A DNA stretch of 64,000 nt from the NCBI GenBank assembly GCA_012931725.1, contig CM022946.1:50397477-50461476 (forward strand), in the 5' to 3' direction. Under the pieces are notes generated by a model. That model saw only the letters and a list, made by a program, of their open reading frames with translations. It searched no databases and was not told where the DNA came from. This DNA is from Litsea cubeba. Its lineage: Eukaryota; Streptophyta; Magnoliopsida; Laurales; Lauraceae. The translations under genes and the position numbers were made by a program. Below are positions 10,348 through 21,322 of this stretch, piece after piece. Numbering within the stretch: the first letter of the stretch is position 1; every line of letters begins with the position of its first letter.

Positions 10348-13117
10348 TCAATCGCTGTCAATATTCACCGACTCTTGTGTTGCTACACTATTTCCCAAAA
10401 TTTCTCTAAATTGCTCGATGCCCTTTGCATATGGGAGCTGCCATCCGTCTGCATCAGGATGGTGGTGTCTATGCCAATTTGTTGCAATGGGAGGCATGGG
10501 TGCTTCTGATTTCATGAAGACCTGAACATAATGGTTTCAATTGACGAAACCAATCGCAATGATTTTGTGATCACTTGGTGGAATCGGGGGTGATATCAAA
10601 GGCAAGAAAGTCAGGCATTGCTGCAACAAAAGAATGACCAATACAACTTTATAATATGAAGATATCAAGTGACCCATGTCCGGCATTGTCATCCACCAAT
10701 CAAATCCTGTATTGCTTTCAAAGTAAGACAATGCGTAGTACAACTCTCCAACCCAGTCATCTCCTCCATAGACCAATGCATAATAATGTTGATACCTCTA
10801 CAATTCACTACTCAAATCCAATCTAACCTGCCTCCAACTGTCTTCGTCCATGCCAAGAAGACCTGCTATAGCTCTGAGTCCACAGTTACCATCAGCTGCG
10901 ACATCCTTAATAGTAAGGATGTAGGGTCCCAAAGACTGAGGGAACAAATACAAAAATGTACATGATCGAGTGCAACGGACACTAATCTTCTCATTCTTCT
11001 TCTTTACAACTGTACTACTTAATATAACAGGAACACTCTCTTTCATCCCTACTGCGTATTCGAATGCAGACGGCTCACGAGTCGTAGACCGATCCAACTT
11101 CTTCTTCTTCGATAATGACCGACCGCGAGTATTCAATTTAATGTCCGGTTCAATAAGAGGTGTATATGAAGGACTAGCTATTTCTCTTAATTTTTCCAGT
11201 AGTTGAATTTTTCCCGCCTCATCACTTCTCCGAAATTTCTTAGCGATCAAGTCAAACTCAGAAGTTGTGGTCAACATAGGGGCTTCGTTCATCTTAGTGG
11301 GCTCTAAATTGAGCTTCCGCCAAAATTGATATACACATCTCAATGGTATAAGAGACCCTTCCCTTATACACTCTGCAATTTCATGTGCACATGGTAAACC
11401 ATGGGTCCGTCGTACGACGCACCCACATGCATCCGGATCTGAACCAATATCACCAGCTCTTATCGACTCATTTAATACTATATCCAAAGCATTCCTTGAT
11501 ATAAATCCTCTCAACTCATGGAACAGTGCCGGTTTAAATTTATGTTGCACGGTGTTCGAACTCTTTTCAAAAGAAGCCTTTATTTCGGTAAATAACAACT
11601 CAAGCAGGGCATGGATAACCTGCCAGGACGAATCAAAACTACAGCTCGATGTACCCAGGTGTCTCTTTAATTTTGCGTGTGCACTGCCGGCCCTGTTAGT
11701 GGTGTCGTTGCCAAAGTGCATATTTTGATCCGTCCAAACAGCCACGAATTGCTCCTTATGCTTATTGAACCACAAGTTCTTCACATAATCAACATCATGT
11801 GGATACCCGCAAAAATTCCGTTCCAAAGCACTTAGAAGTTGAATATAGTCACTTTCAGTTGGAGAGACTACCAACATGTTCCAACAAGAGATAAATGCAT
11901 CACATCTATCGTTGGTCTCAAAGAACTTCTTACAGTTTGCCAAGATGTTCCTAGAAATATGCCACCTGCATAATAAGTTTGCTGTATTCAGATATACAAC
12001 TTTTATTGCATTCATGAGCGCTAACTCTCTGTCTGTGACAATCACACGTGGCATAATGCACCCATCCATTAAAACCTTAAGCCTCTCCAGGGCCCATCTA
12101 TAATTGGCCTCCTTCTCTGAATCAAGGTAAACAAAGGCAACAGAGAACGTCAGTTGGGTAGATGTGACACCAACAATCTCAATCAATGGAAGTCGATATC
12201 TATTGGTCTTGTACGTGGAATCCATTATCAAAACTTCTGAAAATGCACATAATAACTGAATAGATGACGGATGTGCCCAAAATAGGTCTAAGATTGCATC
12301 TGTAGCATCATTGCTAGTGTGATACTCAATGTACTTGTTCTTCTCCAAATGCATCATGAATTGCTGCATCTGTGATCGACCGGCCATCTCTGTCACCCTA
12401 AACTTCTGACGAGCATTGTAGATACTCTTCATCGTAGTGGTGTTGTGCACATTCCGCTCCTGCAGTGTTCAATGGATGTTCCTTGGCTTCACCAGACTCT
12501 TAGACTTATCAATCAAAACATTAATCTCTTCCGTAGAAAGCCTCCTAGCAAACGAGTGCCCCTCGAGATGTTGTGCGTTTGGATGATTGTGTATCCCACA
12601 AACCACTGCTAACATCCAATCATCGTCAGTTGGAAACTTTCGACCCTTCAAAGCAAAAGGGCAATTACACTTCTTCGTTCTCATTGCCTTGTTAGGATTA
12701 TTCTTTTCGTAGATCTTCGATCAAGCTCTGTAACTACCACTTCTCTCACAGGATAAAAATATTCTCGGTTTCCTACCATCTCCACCAACATCTGAAGTTT
12801 TGATTACAATTACCAAGCCATGTTTCTTTCCGACATCCCGTGTCCATTGGATTAGATCCTCTCAACTTCTTTATATCGTTTCAGTGGTGAAGACATTAGT
12901 AAAATCAAAAGAGCATTGACTTGAACCAGTTGAATTAATCTCCTGAAAATATGATCCCAAAATTATTAGTTTATTAGTGCACGGTCCTGTAGAACCGTGC
13001 AGAGTTATTTTGCACGGTTCTGGAATACCGAGCATATCACAGGAAAACTCAATGACGAGTTGAAAACGAAGTCAGAAAGTATACCTCCTCTTGGTAGATT
13101 GTCAGTGGCTTGTCCAT
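10348..13117 (-). pseudogene. MULE transposase with FAR1 finger, SWIM finger and C-terminal OTU domain
   Basis: Exon 1 (13117-13085) encodes MDKPLTIYQEE and ends at a GT donor. A 142-bp intron (12943-13084) follows and exon 2 starts at 12942. Domains in order: FAR1/WRKY-GCM1-type DNA-binding finger (FLSCERSGSYR..., CNCPFAL, HNHP; about 12770-12570); MULE DDE transposase core with MDSTYKTNRYRLP (D) and VTDRELALMNAI (D), about 12240-12000; SWIM finger CGCVV...GLPCAH (about 11430-11380); a basic linker; and an OTU-like cysteine protease domain with DVAADGNCGLRAIAG (Asp and Cys, about 10910-10850) and NHYVQV (His, about 10530). Stops lie at about 12720 (TGA), 12469 (TGA), 10798 (TAG) and 10537 (TGA), so the copy is inactive. 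The DDE transposase cuts and pastes the element; the role of the OTU domain is unknown. Confidence 0.9.
12978..13001. repeat. Short inverted repeat TGCACGGT/ACCGTGCA in transposase intron 1
   Basis: TGCACGGT at 12978-12985 pairs with ACCGTGCA at 12994-13001, and another TGCACGGT follows at 13011. This is the third cluster of the GCACGG word in the MULE, and it is near the right end. Confidence 0.75.
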
Positions 13118-13456
13118 GTTGAAAATGTCTGCTTTCAGTAGACAATGTGCCCCAGGGAGATGAGTACTTTCAAGGGTTGAAGAAGATGATGAGACTTAAG
13201 GATACTTTAAAAATGTTGAAGAAGATGATGAGGAAAGAGATGAACATCAACGGACATGAATGAGTGTGGGGGAACGTTTACGAAACAATGGATGAAAGGG
13301 AGAATGAAGAAGAAGAAGAAGAAAAAGAGGAGGAATAGGAGATGAGAGTAGAGAAATGGCTCACCCCCACCGTAAAAGAATGAAAGGAAGAGGAGAGGAG
13401 GTTGATGGTGAAGGGCAATTTCGTCCTTTCACTAGGGGCAATTTGGTAATTAAAAT

Positions 13457-13497
13457 AAGTGTATTCATCAAAAGTTGTGGTACATATAGAATTTCCC
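13457..13497 (-). repeat. Right terminal inverted repeat of the MULE
   Basis: It is the inverted partner of 6665-6705. The target duplication TACAAAGAA follows at 13498-13506. Confidence 0.93.
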
Positions 13498-13739
13498 TAC
13501 AAAGAAACCATCAGCATAAAAAAACAAAATAACAATCATAGTCATGAGAAAATTGATTGACAGAAAGCAAGTTTGTGGAAATAGATGGGTAGGGTAAGAT
13601 ATTATTTAGATGAAAATCTGAGGAAATATGAAAAAAATAAAGTGGAACCAATATGAGTGATATGGACTCCATTGCTTGTGATGTGAGGGGAGGCTCTGTC
13701 GTTTGTGAACTACGTTTGATCGCTTGATGGAGCTTTAGT

Positions 13740-14301
13740 GGATGCTACCATGGCAGCGAGTTTCTTTGTAGGTACTCATCTCTCACGCGAGCGATCCATC
13801 CGATGGTAACAATTGATAGCCGCGCGAGTGCCCCCATCGACCACAAATTTGACAAGTGGGTCGTGGTTGATTTCTTTTGGACAGAGATTAAAGAAACCTC
13901 TTTGAATTTGATGATTGTTGATGATCAGAGGTTGAGCTCTTTGCTTGGTTGGGAGCCCCACCATTTTTCCCACTAGCTGTGTAAAGGGCTGTTGTGGCCT
14001 CATCAATTCGTAAAGCATGTTGTTCCTCAAGACGCATCTCAACATTGAGTAGTAGCCCAATGAGGTCGTCAAGGGAAATGAGTGTGTCCTTAGGTTAGGA
14101 TGAGTTAACAATTGCTTCATATGCCGGCCCAATGCCATTCACTGTGCAACAAGACCAGCTACTTCTTAGGGAAGTAGCTGGTCTTGTTGTTGCCATGAGA
14201 GATCTTGCGGATTCACTGTCACAGATAGATGTCTCATTTTCATCCACGGGAAACTGATTGGGGAAGAGGAAACAGGGGTATGCTGTTTCAACGTATCCCA
14301 A
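13740..14301 (-). pseudogene. Ty1/copia gag remnant
   Basis: On the minus strand, scattered over all three frames, are pieces of a copia Gag: NGIGPAYEAIVNS (UBN2-type region, about 14130-14095), ISLDDLIGLLLNVEMRLEEQ (about 14070-14015) and a CCHC zinc knuckle remnant (CQICGRWGH, CYHRMD, about 13850-13790). Frameshifts and stops break it throughout. The order upstream of 14147 is disturbed by an inverted repeat. Confidence 0.75.
14147..14189. repeat. Perfect 19-bp inverted repeat, 5-base loop
   Basis: CAACAAGACCAGCTACTTC (14147-14165) pairs without mismatch with 14171-14189. It lies inside the copia gag remnant. The most likely origin is a templated inversion at a break or replication slip, because part of the gag reading frame is repeated in inverse beside it. 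Confidence 0.9.
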
Positions 14302-15520
14302 GATGCAACGTGTAAAAAAACTGCCACATCAGCCCCTCTCGATTGCTTCCTTCATGTGAAAAAAGAAAAAGGAGAGGGTCTTTTTTGAAAAAAAAATTTG
14401 GGCGAAAACCGACGGCCTCCTCTCCGTCTTCCTCCTCCGTTCCTCTTTTACGATACCAGCAGGAAATCTCTGGTCACGAAACCCCATGAGAGCAACTCGA
14501 TACTCATTGAAAACTCTTACTCACACCCTTAACTGTGGGTCCTGAAAGGAAATCTCTATTTAGATAGATGTCTTTGTCATGAAGCATTTTCAGGAATAAA
14601 GCCCATGAGAGCCACCACCATTTGAGGGGGTTTTGAAAACTCATACAACTTACCCATCTGAAACTTACCCATCTGAAGATATTCGATCAAAATAGGAATA
14701 CTATTTTGACAAGTGTTTTAAAATCCATCCCTGTCCGAGTTGATTTGGACTCGTTCATAGACGACTCCTATTAGGGGGTTGGGATTTTGTTCATTAAACA
14801 CAATCAAAGCATTTTTCTTCTTGCTTAACCTTTTATCCTCCTTCCTATCTCTGTTCTCTTGCAAAACCCAACAATAAAACAAAGAATACACCATGAATAG
14901 AAGAACAAAGCGGATAAACAGAGAGGCAAAGTCCAATTCTCTAGCACTTTCTTCTTCGGGGTTGAATTCAATTTTGGCCAGAATTATTGCTAGAAGGAAG
15001 TGATTGATGGTAATGGGGGGCGAAGAAATTGATTGTTTTTTAAAACAACATTCACCTTCTTATGGGCTCTTTCTGACCCGATTAGAGAAACCAAAGATTT
15101 CCTTTTAGGATCTTCAATGGGAGAGAGGATGGAGCTTTCTTCTCAAAATGATTAGAAGAGAGAGGCCGGACTTTGATGGGTTCTATTGGAGAGGTCTTCT
15201 TACAGTAGGGTTTCTTTCTTTCCAACAATTTTTTTCTATTTGCAAGAAAGTTCATATCCCTTTCTTGTATTCATTCCAAAAGAAAGGATTGTAGCTAAGG
15301 TGGCAAAATTAAAACGTGGCAAGTGCGGATTGGCCGGAACAAGGTTCTTCTGTTTCAGCGAAACAGGGGATCCAAACTCATTGGGGAAAGGCTTTGTTCC
15401 ACTGACATAGCCAATTAAGCTGTTGCTTTTCAAGACTGGATAATTTTTTGCCAACCATAGAATATAGTTGCTTCAATCCAATTTGATTAAGACGGGTTGG
15501 GAAATGTTTAGGGATAGAAG
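14302..15520. other. Unassigned stretch between the copia remnants
   Basis: I see no recognisable protein or element end here. Short frames of up to about 75 codons have no motif. The DNA is AT-rich with poly-A and poly-T runs and may be decayed copia LTR or leader. Confidence 0.4.
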
Positions 15521-15721
15521 ATGAATATGCCACCATTGATAATTGAACCTTTTGGTGCTATCCATAATAAACCTATTGCTTGCAAATGGGCCTACAAATT
15601 TAAGGTTGATGACATTATCGAGAGTTATAAAGCACTCCTTGTGGCGAAAGGTTACACCCAAGCTGAAGGTTTGGATTACCATGAAACCTTCGCTCTGGTT
15701 GCAAAGATGGTTATTATCTGA
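15521..15721 (+). pseudogene. Ty1/copia reverse transcriptase remnant
   Basis: The frame reads ...KPIACKWAYKFKVDD, SYKALLVAKGYTQAEGLDY and HETFALVAKM, which is the conserved N-terminal RT segment of Ty1/copia elements. About 66 codons remain, with no catalytic YVDD. It is on the opposite strand to the gag remnant at 13.7-14.3 kb, so the two are either different insertions or an inverted pair. Confidence 0.85.
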
Positions 15722-16271
15722 TGCCTAGTTGATTGATGCAAACTCCAAATGCAGAGCTTCTATCGTGGTTTGGTAACCCGGTGATGTTGGAAAAGCTATA
15801 GAATAGAGGTTGCCGTCAAACAAAATTTAAATGAAATAGTAGTACTCGATTGTTGAAGGCTACAATTGTGATTTGTTGGCGAAAATCGAAGAGTAACAAT
15901 GGCAGCAGATCTATGGCCGATGCACATTTCATGATACTCTCTTTAGGACGAGTTCCGCCCCTTAGAATGAAATCCAGGTGTGAAGGTTCTTAGCAGAACC
16001 ACCCCCAGGATACAACGACCTTCTAGTTCATGTTCGGTCACACTCTTGGCCTGAACTCTAGACTCCTTTTCGGAATGCTTAGAGGGAAAGTAGAGGAACA
16101 GAGAAGAAAAGCAGGGGAGAAATTCGTTTTCTATATGTTAAACGATGACAGAGATGGCCCTAATATATGGAGATTAGTGTCTGTTGGGCCATTAATCCTC
16201 AATGTTAAAACCATTAAGCTCATTCATCCCACAACGTTAAAGCAATTAAATCACAAACGAAAAAGATGATT
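15722..16271. other. Unassigned stretch before the Pack-MULE
   Basis: I see no supported gene or repeat. One 79-codon frame (16030-16269) has no recognisable motif. Confidence 0.4.
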
Positions 16272-16449
16272 AAAAATTAAGGGGCATTAGGCGATGGGTC
16301 CCTGAACATTTCACTTTATTGCCTTAGGTCCACAAAAAAAAAGTCATGCAGCCAAAGGTCCCTCTCACACTTATTCACACCTAAAATGTCCAATTTACCC
16401 TTTCTTTAAATCATATTCCATGATTGGTGGGACATCCCATTAACTCAAG

Positions 16450-16995
16450 TATTTTTATCAAAATTCAGTTAAATTTATTTTAAAAAATACAAATAAATTT
16501 CAAAAGACACAAAATAAATTCAAAAACACAAATAAATCTAAGAAAATAAAATAAAATTTACAAAAAACACAGAAATATTCGTTCAAGAACTCAGTTAAAA
16601 TTTTCAAAATAAAGATAAATTTGTCAGAAACTCAGCTGTATTTTTCAAAAATTCAGATAAATTTGCCAAAAACTCAGATAAATTTATTCAGAAGTAAGAT
16701 AAATTTATTACAAAACTCAGATACATAGTCAAAACTCATATAGATTTTTCTAGAACTCAGATAAATTTGACAAAAACTCAACTAAATTTGTTACAAAACT
16801 CAGATGAATAGTCAAAAACTCAGATAAATTTCTCTAGAACTCAGATAAATTTTATTCTGAACTCAGATAAATTGCCGCAAAACTCAAATAAAATTGACAA
16901 AATATGAAAAACTCAGATAAATCTGACAAAAATGCAGATAAATTTGATAAAAACTCAAATAAATTTGACAAAAAAATCAGATAAACTTACAGTAA
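16450..16995. repeat. Irregular ACTCAGATAAATTTG repeats
   Basis: The word 'aactcagataaattt', with spacers such as 'gtcaaaa' or 'ttacaaa', recurs more than 15 times at 20-35-base spacing. It is a subterminal AT-rich minisatellite inside the probable Pack-MULE. Confidence 0.8.
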
Positions 16996-17361
16996 AGCCT
17001 GCAACTAAACTCCGTCACCATCAATCCGTTTTATCCACCTTGTAGATCTCATCGATATGAATCCGACAAAAAAAGAATAGAATGCAATTCTAAGTCCGGA
17101 TGGCTCCAGAAATCCAGAAACAATTCTGGCCGTTGAACCCGGTCAAACTGCCTTGACAGTACTGTTGAATACGGGACTGTTCCTGGGCTTCTGTGAAACG
17201 GGTTAGGTCGAACTGACCTAGACCTGACTCGCAACGGACCCAATTGGGTTATCTCCTTCGTCCCAATGCCTGCAACAGGCGCTATGCCTCCCCTGGCGGT
17301 TGTCTTCTGCGGCTAAGGTGGGAGGGCTGTCGGACGGCGAGGCATAGTAGGCGGCGGATCG

Positions 17362-17886
17362 AAACTAGACGATTCGGACGCGGTTGCATTGTGCAAAGAG
17401 CGGTCCCAGCTCCTGGAAGACACCATCCGCCATAGATACTTGCTAGCTCAGTCCCACCTTGCATATCTCCACTCGCTAAAATCGGTTGCGTGTTCTCTGC
17501 AGCGATTATTCGACCTAGACCAAAACACTATGGCTCCATCTTCTCCTTTCCTCCCTCTCCCCACTGAGAGAAAAAGCGATTCGTATCCAGGACCTGCCAT
17601 AGAAACCCGCAGCCCCAAACTCATCAAGCCGTCTTCTTCCTCTCCTCCAATCGTTCACTCTCACTCCAATTCCGGATCTCACCTCCACTTCCACTCGGAT
17701 TCTGTTTCGGATACCTCCGGATCTCCTTTTCACGACCACGACCACGAAATCCATGCCCTGAGCCCTCCCCGCTACTACATGACTACGCCCGCAGCGGCAG
17801 CCCTGCCGCCTCCATTTCCTACAAGCAGTGCCCGCAGAGCCCCAAAATATCCATTTTGGCGGATCTTCTTACTTTCCGAGCCCTAA
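17362..17886 (+). pseudogene. Captured 5' coding fragment of a DUF630 gene (APSR1/NRG2-like)
   Basis: The frame reads KLDDSDAVALCKERSQLLE, then RHRYLLAQSHLAYLHSLKSV and ACSLQRLFDLDQ. This is the DUF630 domain found at the N-terminus of plant DUF630-DUF632 proteins. The following proline-, serine- and histidine-rich segment with LSPPRYYMT fits the linker of that family. The usual myristoylated MGC start is missing, and the frame stops at 17884-17886 before any DUF632 domain. GC content is far above the surroundings. In family members the full protein is several hundred residues long, so this is a truncated copy. Confidence 0.8.
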
Positions 17887-18136
17887 CCATGCGCTAGGAT
17901 TGCCCAAGCCCAAACAAGGGAGATTATAAATTTTGAAATTTTAAATTTCAAAATTTCATGCCTAAAACGGTTGAAAGGGTAATTTAGTCCTCAAAAATGA
18001 GATCATGTGGATGTAGGGACTTAAGGCTAGAAAAAGTCTAGCTAAGTGGACCATATGCCTTAAAAAGTTTTTCCTTGGACTGGAGGCTGGAAACATTGAC
18101 TTATAGGGACCTTTCGCTAATTTTGCCAAAAATTAA

Positions 18137-19002
18137 AAGGTTAGCATTTCTATATTAGAATATGGGTCCCTCCAAGCCAGGTTAGGATGGATTTGCACCC
18201 CCCAGCGCACGTCGCTAGCACATGCTCGTTAAACGTTTTCCGGACCAGCCACCCTGGGTCAAGCATGACTCGCGTGCGCACATACGGCTCATGGAAAAAT
18301 GCTCCAAAAGTCTTTAAAGCATATAGGAATGAAACAACATATAAAGCCTTCTCAAGTGGAGTTTTAGCAATGTGGGATGCCATGTTTTCTAATAGTCTAC
18401 ACTACCCACATAAAGAAAAAGCACAAAAGGACAAAACATTTTTTTCAAAAGCACCTTTGAATTTTTTGAAACACCCAAAAAACCCAACATAGTATGGGGT
18501 CAAATCCACAAAGAGCTGTTCAAAAAATGGAATCCTTTTCAACTTGAAATTGTACCTAGAAAAAACTTCAGAATCTATAATTAAAAAAAAAATTAATTAA
18601 CTTGGACTTTCTAATTCTAGAATCTTCTCAATTGTTCAATATATTTCAAATTAGAATTCTAAACTACCTTAACTATTTTAAACCTAGATTTTCCAAATTT
18701 TGAAAACTTTAAACAAATTATTTGATCTTATCTTTCAACACAATAGGAAAAATAATCCAAACTCCGGAATCCTCCTAACAATCAATAAGAACAATAACTA
18801 AAACTCCTAGATGCAAGTTCCCTAATAAACTAAAACTATTCATGTTAATATCCTATTCTAACTCAAATTCTAATTAATTATTCTAAATTAGTCTAAGTGG
18901 TGTTTTCTTTTTGTCTTTGCATTTAGTTTAGATTAGATAAGGCTAGAAGACTTGCCCTAGTTTTCATATTTTACCTGAGACTAGCAAAATGTTGGTTGGG
19001 GG
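18137..19002. other. Unassigned AT-rich stretch
   Basis: I see no gene. The last bases, 'gttggttgggggtg', resemble a polypurine tract next to the LTR-like start at 19003, so part of this may be internal 3' sequence of a decayed gypsy element. Confidence 0.35.
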
Positions 19003-19624
19003 TGTGATAAGTCCGTAAAAATGCATAATTTCATCATCATTTTAAAGTAATTAAGGACTTGATCATCAAATCATGCACCCTTTTAGTAAAATATCATGAA
19101 TTTATGTTGTGGGCATCAAAAGTTTGAATTTGAGTCAAAATTCATTGAAAAATCGCATTTTCACATAAAATCATGAATCTTTCTATTTTCGGCATTGAAA
19201 GTCACAAATTTCTCATAACTTTTTATTCACACATGAAATGATGAACTTTCTCTACACCATTGATTTAATTAAAGAAGGTTTGATTAAATGGTGACATTGT
19301 ATGCATCTATTTAAGTGTGAATTGGGCCCGCATCTTGCATCATCCTTTTCCTACGTAAATCGATCATTCTTTGATCATTGATTATATTATATGTGTTTTT
19401 GTAGGGAAGGCCAATTTCTTGGGGCCCGCGGAAGAAATAAATCAATTAAAGAACCAAGACAAGGGAAATTCAAGCATTGCACGCACAAGTGGGGCCTACT
19501 TATATTCCATGTTTGAAATTAATTCCAGATTTGATGGGATCTTTTCAAAAGAGAAAGCGGGCTCATGCAAGGTGATTTCAACCTATAAAGAGTCCAAGAT
19601 TTTTTCCAAGATGTCACCACAACT

Positions 19625-20915
19625 CATGGTTTAAAATTTTGATATCGGTCGCGGTATCGGCCGGGCCGAAAAACCGATATATTCACGGATATCGGTCCGT
19701 CGCGGTCGTCGCGTTGTGAATTTTTTTTTAATCCAAAAAAATTCGCAAAAATATTCAAAAAATCCAGAATATTAGAAAATGAAACAATAATTTTTTCCAT
19801 TAGTAACAACAAGAAATCAAAATCTCGGTCACCTTAAGTTATGAGTCCTGTATGTGTCGTTGTTCGCTTTATTCTCCAATATTTTATATAATGTAACCAT
19901 TATTGATGCTCATGATCAATAAGATGAAATATCATAAATTTGACATAATGCAACCACATTTTTTGGCAAAAACTCATACTTTTTTGTTTCAAAAGTATAG
20001 ATCTATTTTAAACTAACACATTATCAATGCATTTGAACACTAATGTGGAAAAATGTAATTGATTTCAAGAAAAGCCCCAAATTTTGGAAATAAAAAAATT
20101 TAGATCTACACTTTAAAATACTAGATCTAGGGAAAAATAAGTGAGTAACATCGAATCTAACTCAATATAAAGCCTTTTGGTTCATGAATTAGTGTATTAC
20201 ACAATCTTTACTACTATATCATTCCAAACATAATTAAATAGGTTTAATATAATATCTAGCAGCTTATGATAATAATAGATATCCAAGCACAAAAAAAGAA
20301 AGACAATTAGCAAAAGAGTCCTAGCTATCATGGTCAAGTTAGGATCCTTTTATCTTCTTGATTTCCACTTCTCTAAAACATGCGTTTCGCAGAGGGGGTC
20401 CGGGGGTATCTCCCGGCGGGGGTCGAGCGGAAGTTCTTCATTTTTTGTGAAGAACAAAGATACGTAACGGCTGCCACCAAATTTTTTATGAAGTTCTTCA
20501 TTTGAAAATAAATGTACCTTCTTAAGAACATGTGTCCCTTTTATATAGTCCTGCAACTCCCGTTACTTATATGGTGGCTGCTGCTCTAAGGAGTATGGAG
20601 ATGAGAGGGGAAGAAGATAAAGATGGGAAAATAGTTAAAAAAATATGTTTTTGGGGGAATTTTATATAAGAGGAGAGGGGAAAAAGATGAAGAATGGGAA
20701 AAAAAATAGGGTTTTTGAGCTTTTAAGGGATCTCGGCCGATATTTTGAAAATATCGGCCGAGATCTCGTCACGGCCGATATGAACATCATATCGGCCGAT
20801 ATCTCACGATATTTTGGCGAGTTATAAACCAGTATTGCCGATACCGATATCTCAGCGAGATATCGGTTCGGTATCGGCCGATACGAACCGGTATCGGCCG
20901 GTTTTTAAAACCATG
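19625..20915. mobile_element. hAT-like non-autonomous DNA transposon
   Basis: The 1291-bp insert starts CATGGTTTAAAATTTTG and ends TTTTTAAAACCATG, giving short inverted ends. It is flanked by the perfect 8-bp duplication CCACAACT (19617-19624 and 20916-20923), the hAT length. Many TATCGGCCG/CGGCCGATA words cluster within 150 bp of each end, like hAT subterminal transposase-binding repeats. No transposase frame is present. A MULE origin is less likely because the duplication is 8, not 9, bases. Confidence 0.75.
20729..20765. repeat. Perfect 18-bp inverted repeat with TATCGGCCG motifs
   Basis: Arms 20729-20746 and 20748-20765 pair exactly around a single central G. It lies in the right subterminal region of the hAT-like element, where the same motif recurs at about 20771-20890. 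Confidence 0.9.
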
Positions 20916-21322
20916 CCACAACTAGATCTCAATCAAACAAGTTTCCAAGATTTGAACACTTTTAAATCAAAGAGAAATATCCAACAAGGCATGGACGTCC
21001 AAGACCTCTCACCAAAAGTCTCAAAATCCAAGTGGGGCCCACAAGTGTTCCAAGTTGAAGACTAAATTTTGAAATTCAAATTTTAAATTTTTTTTATAGT
21101 TGACATGTGGGCCCATGTGGAGAATTGCAAGAGATAAGAAGATGCCTAAAAGGTGGACGTACTAAGCAATTTTAAGTTGGGGACAACTTCAAAAGAGTCC
21201 AAGTTTCCTAAAGATCTCAACACTTTGGATTTCAATCAAAAAAAGATTTCAAATTTGAAATCTTCCAAAGTAAGAAGATAACTCAAGCCAAGGTCGTTCA
21301 TTGCACATGCACGCCCATTGCT

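Larger units (their letters stand above)
6665..13497. mobile_element. Autonomous-type MULE carrying PMD and OTU-transposase genes
   Basis: Both ends are visible. The left end starts GGGAAATTCTATATGCACCA and the right end, reverse-complemented, starts GGGAAATTCTATATGTACCA. About 39 of the first 41 bases match in inverted orientation (6665-6705 and 13457-13497). The flanks carry the perfect 9-bp duplication TACAAAGAA at 6656-6664 and 13498-13506, the length typical of Mutator-like elements. Inside are a PMD gene reading in from the left end and a MULE transposase gene reading in from the right end, converging at about 10 kb. GAA/TTC-rich subterminal stretches at both ends suggest an older, longer inverted repeat. 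Stops and frameshifts in both genes make this copy probably inactive. Confidence 0.95.
16281..18127. mobile_element. Probable Pack-MULE carrying a host gene fragment
   Basis: The left end reads GGGGCATTAGGCGATGGGTCCCT and the reverse-complemented right end GGCAAAATTAGCGAAAGGTCCCT. Weaker inverted similarity continues inward, for example AATTTACCCTTTC at about 16390 and 17970. Both flanks carry AAAAATTAA (16272-16280 and 18128-18136), a 9-bp duplication, though its simple AT composition weakens it. There is no transposase. The interior is an AT-rich repeat block followed by a GC-rich, gene-like segment with a DUF630 coding fragment, the usual Pack-MULE structure. Confidence 0.72.
19003..21322 (+). 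repeat. LTR-like remnant of a gypsy element, split by a hAT-like insertion
   Basis: It starts GGGGG-TGTGATAAGTCCGTAAAAATGCAT, a form I associate with plant gypsy LTR starts next to a G-rich polypurine tract. It resumes after the insertion at 20924 and is cut at 21323 by a CACTA end. The 3' end and a matching LTR are not seen, so family assignment is open. Confidence 0.4.
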
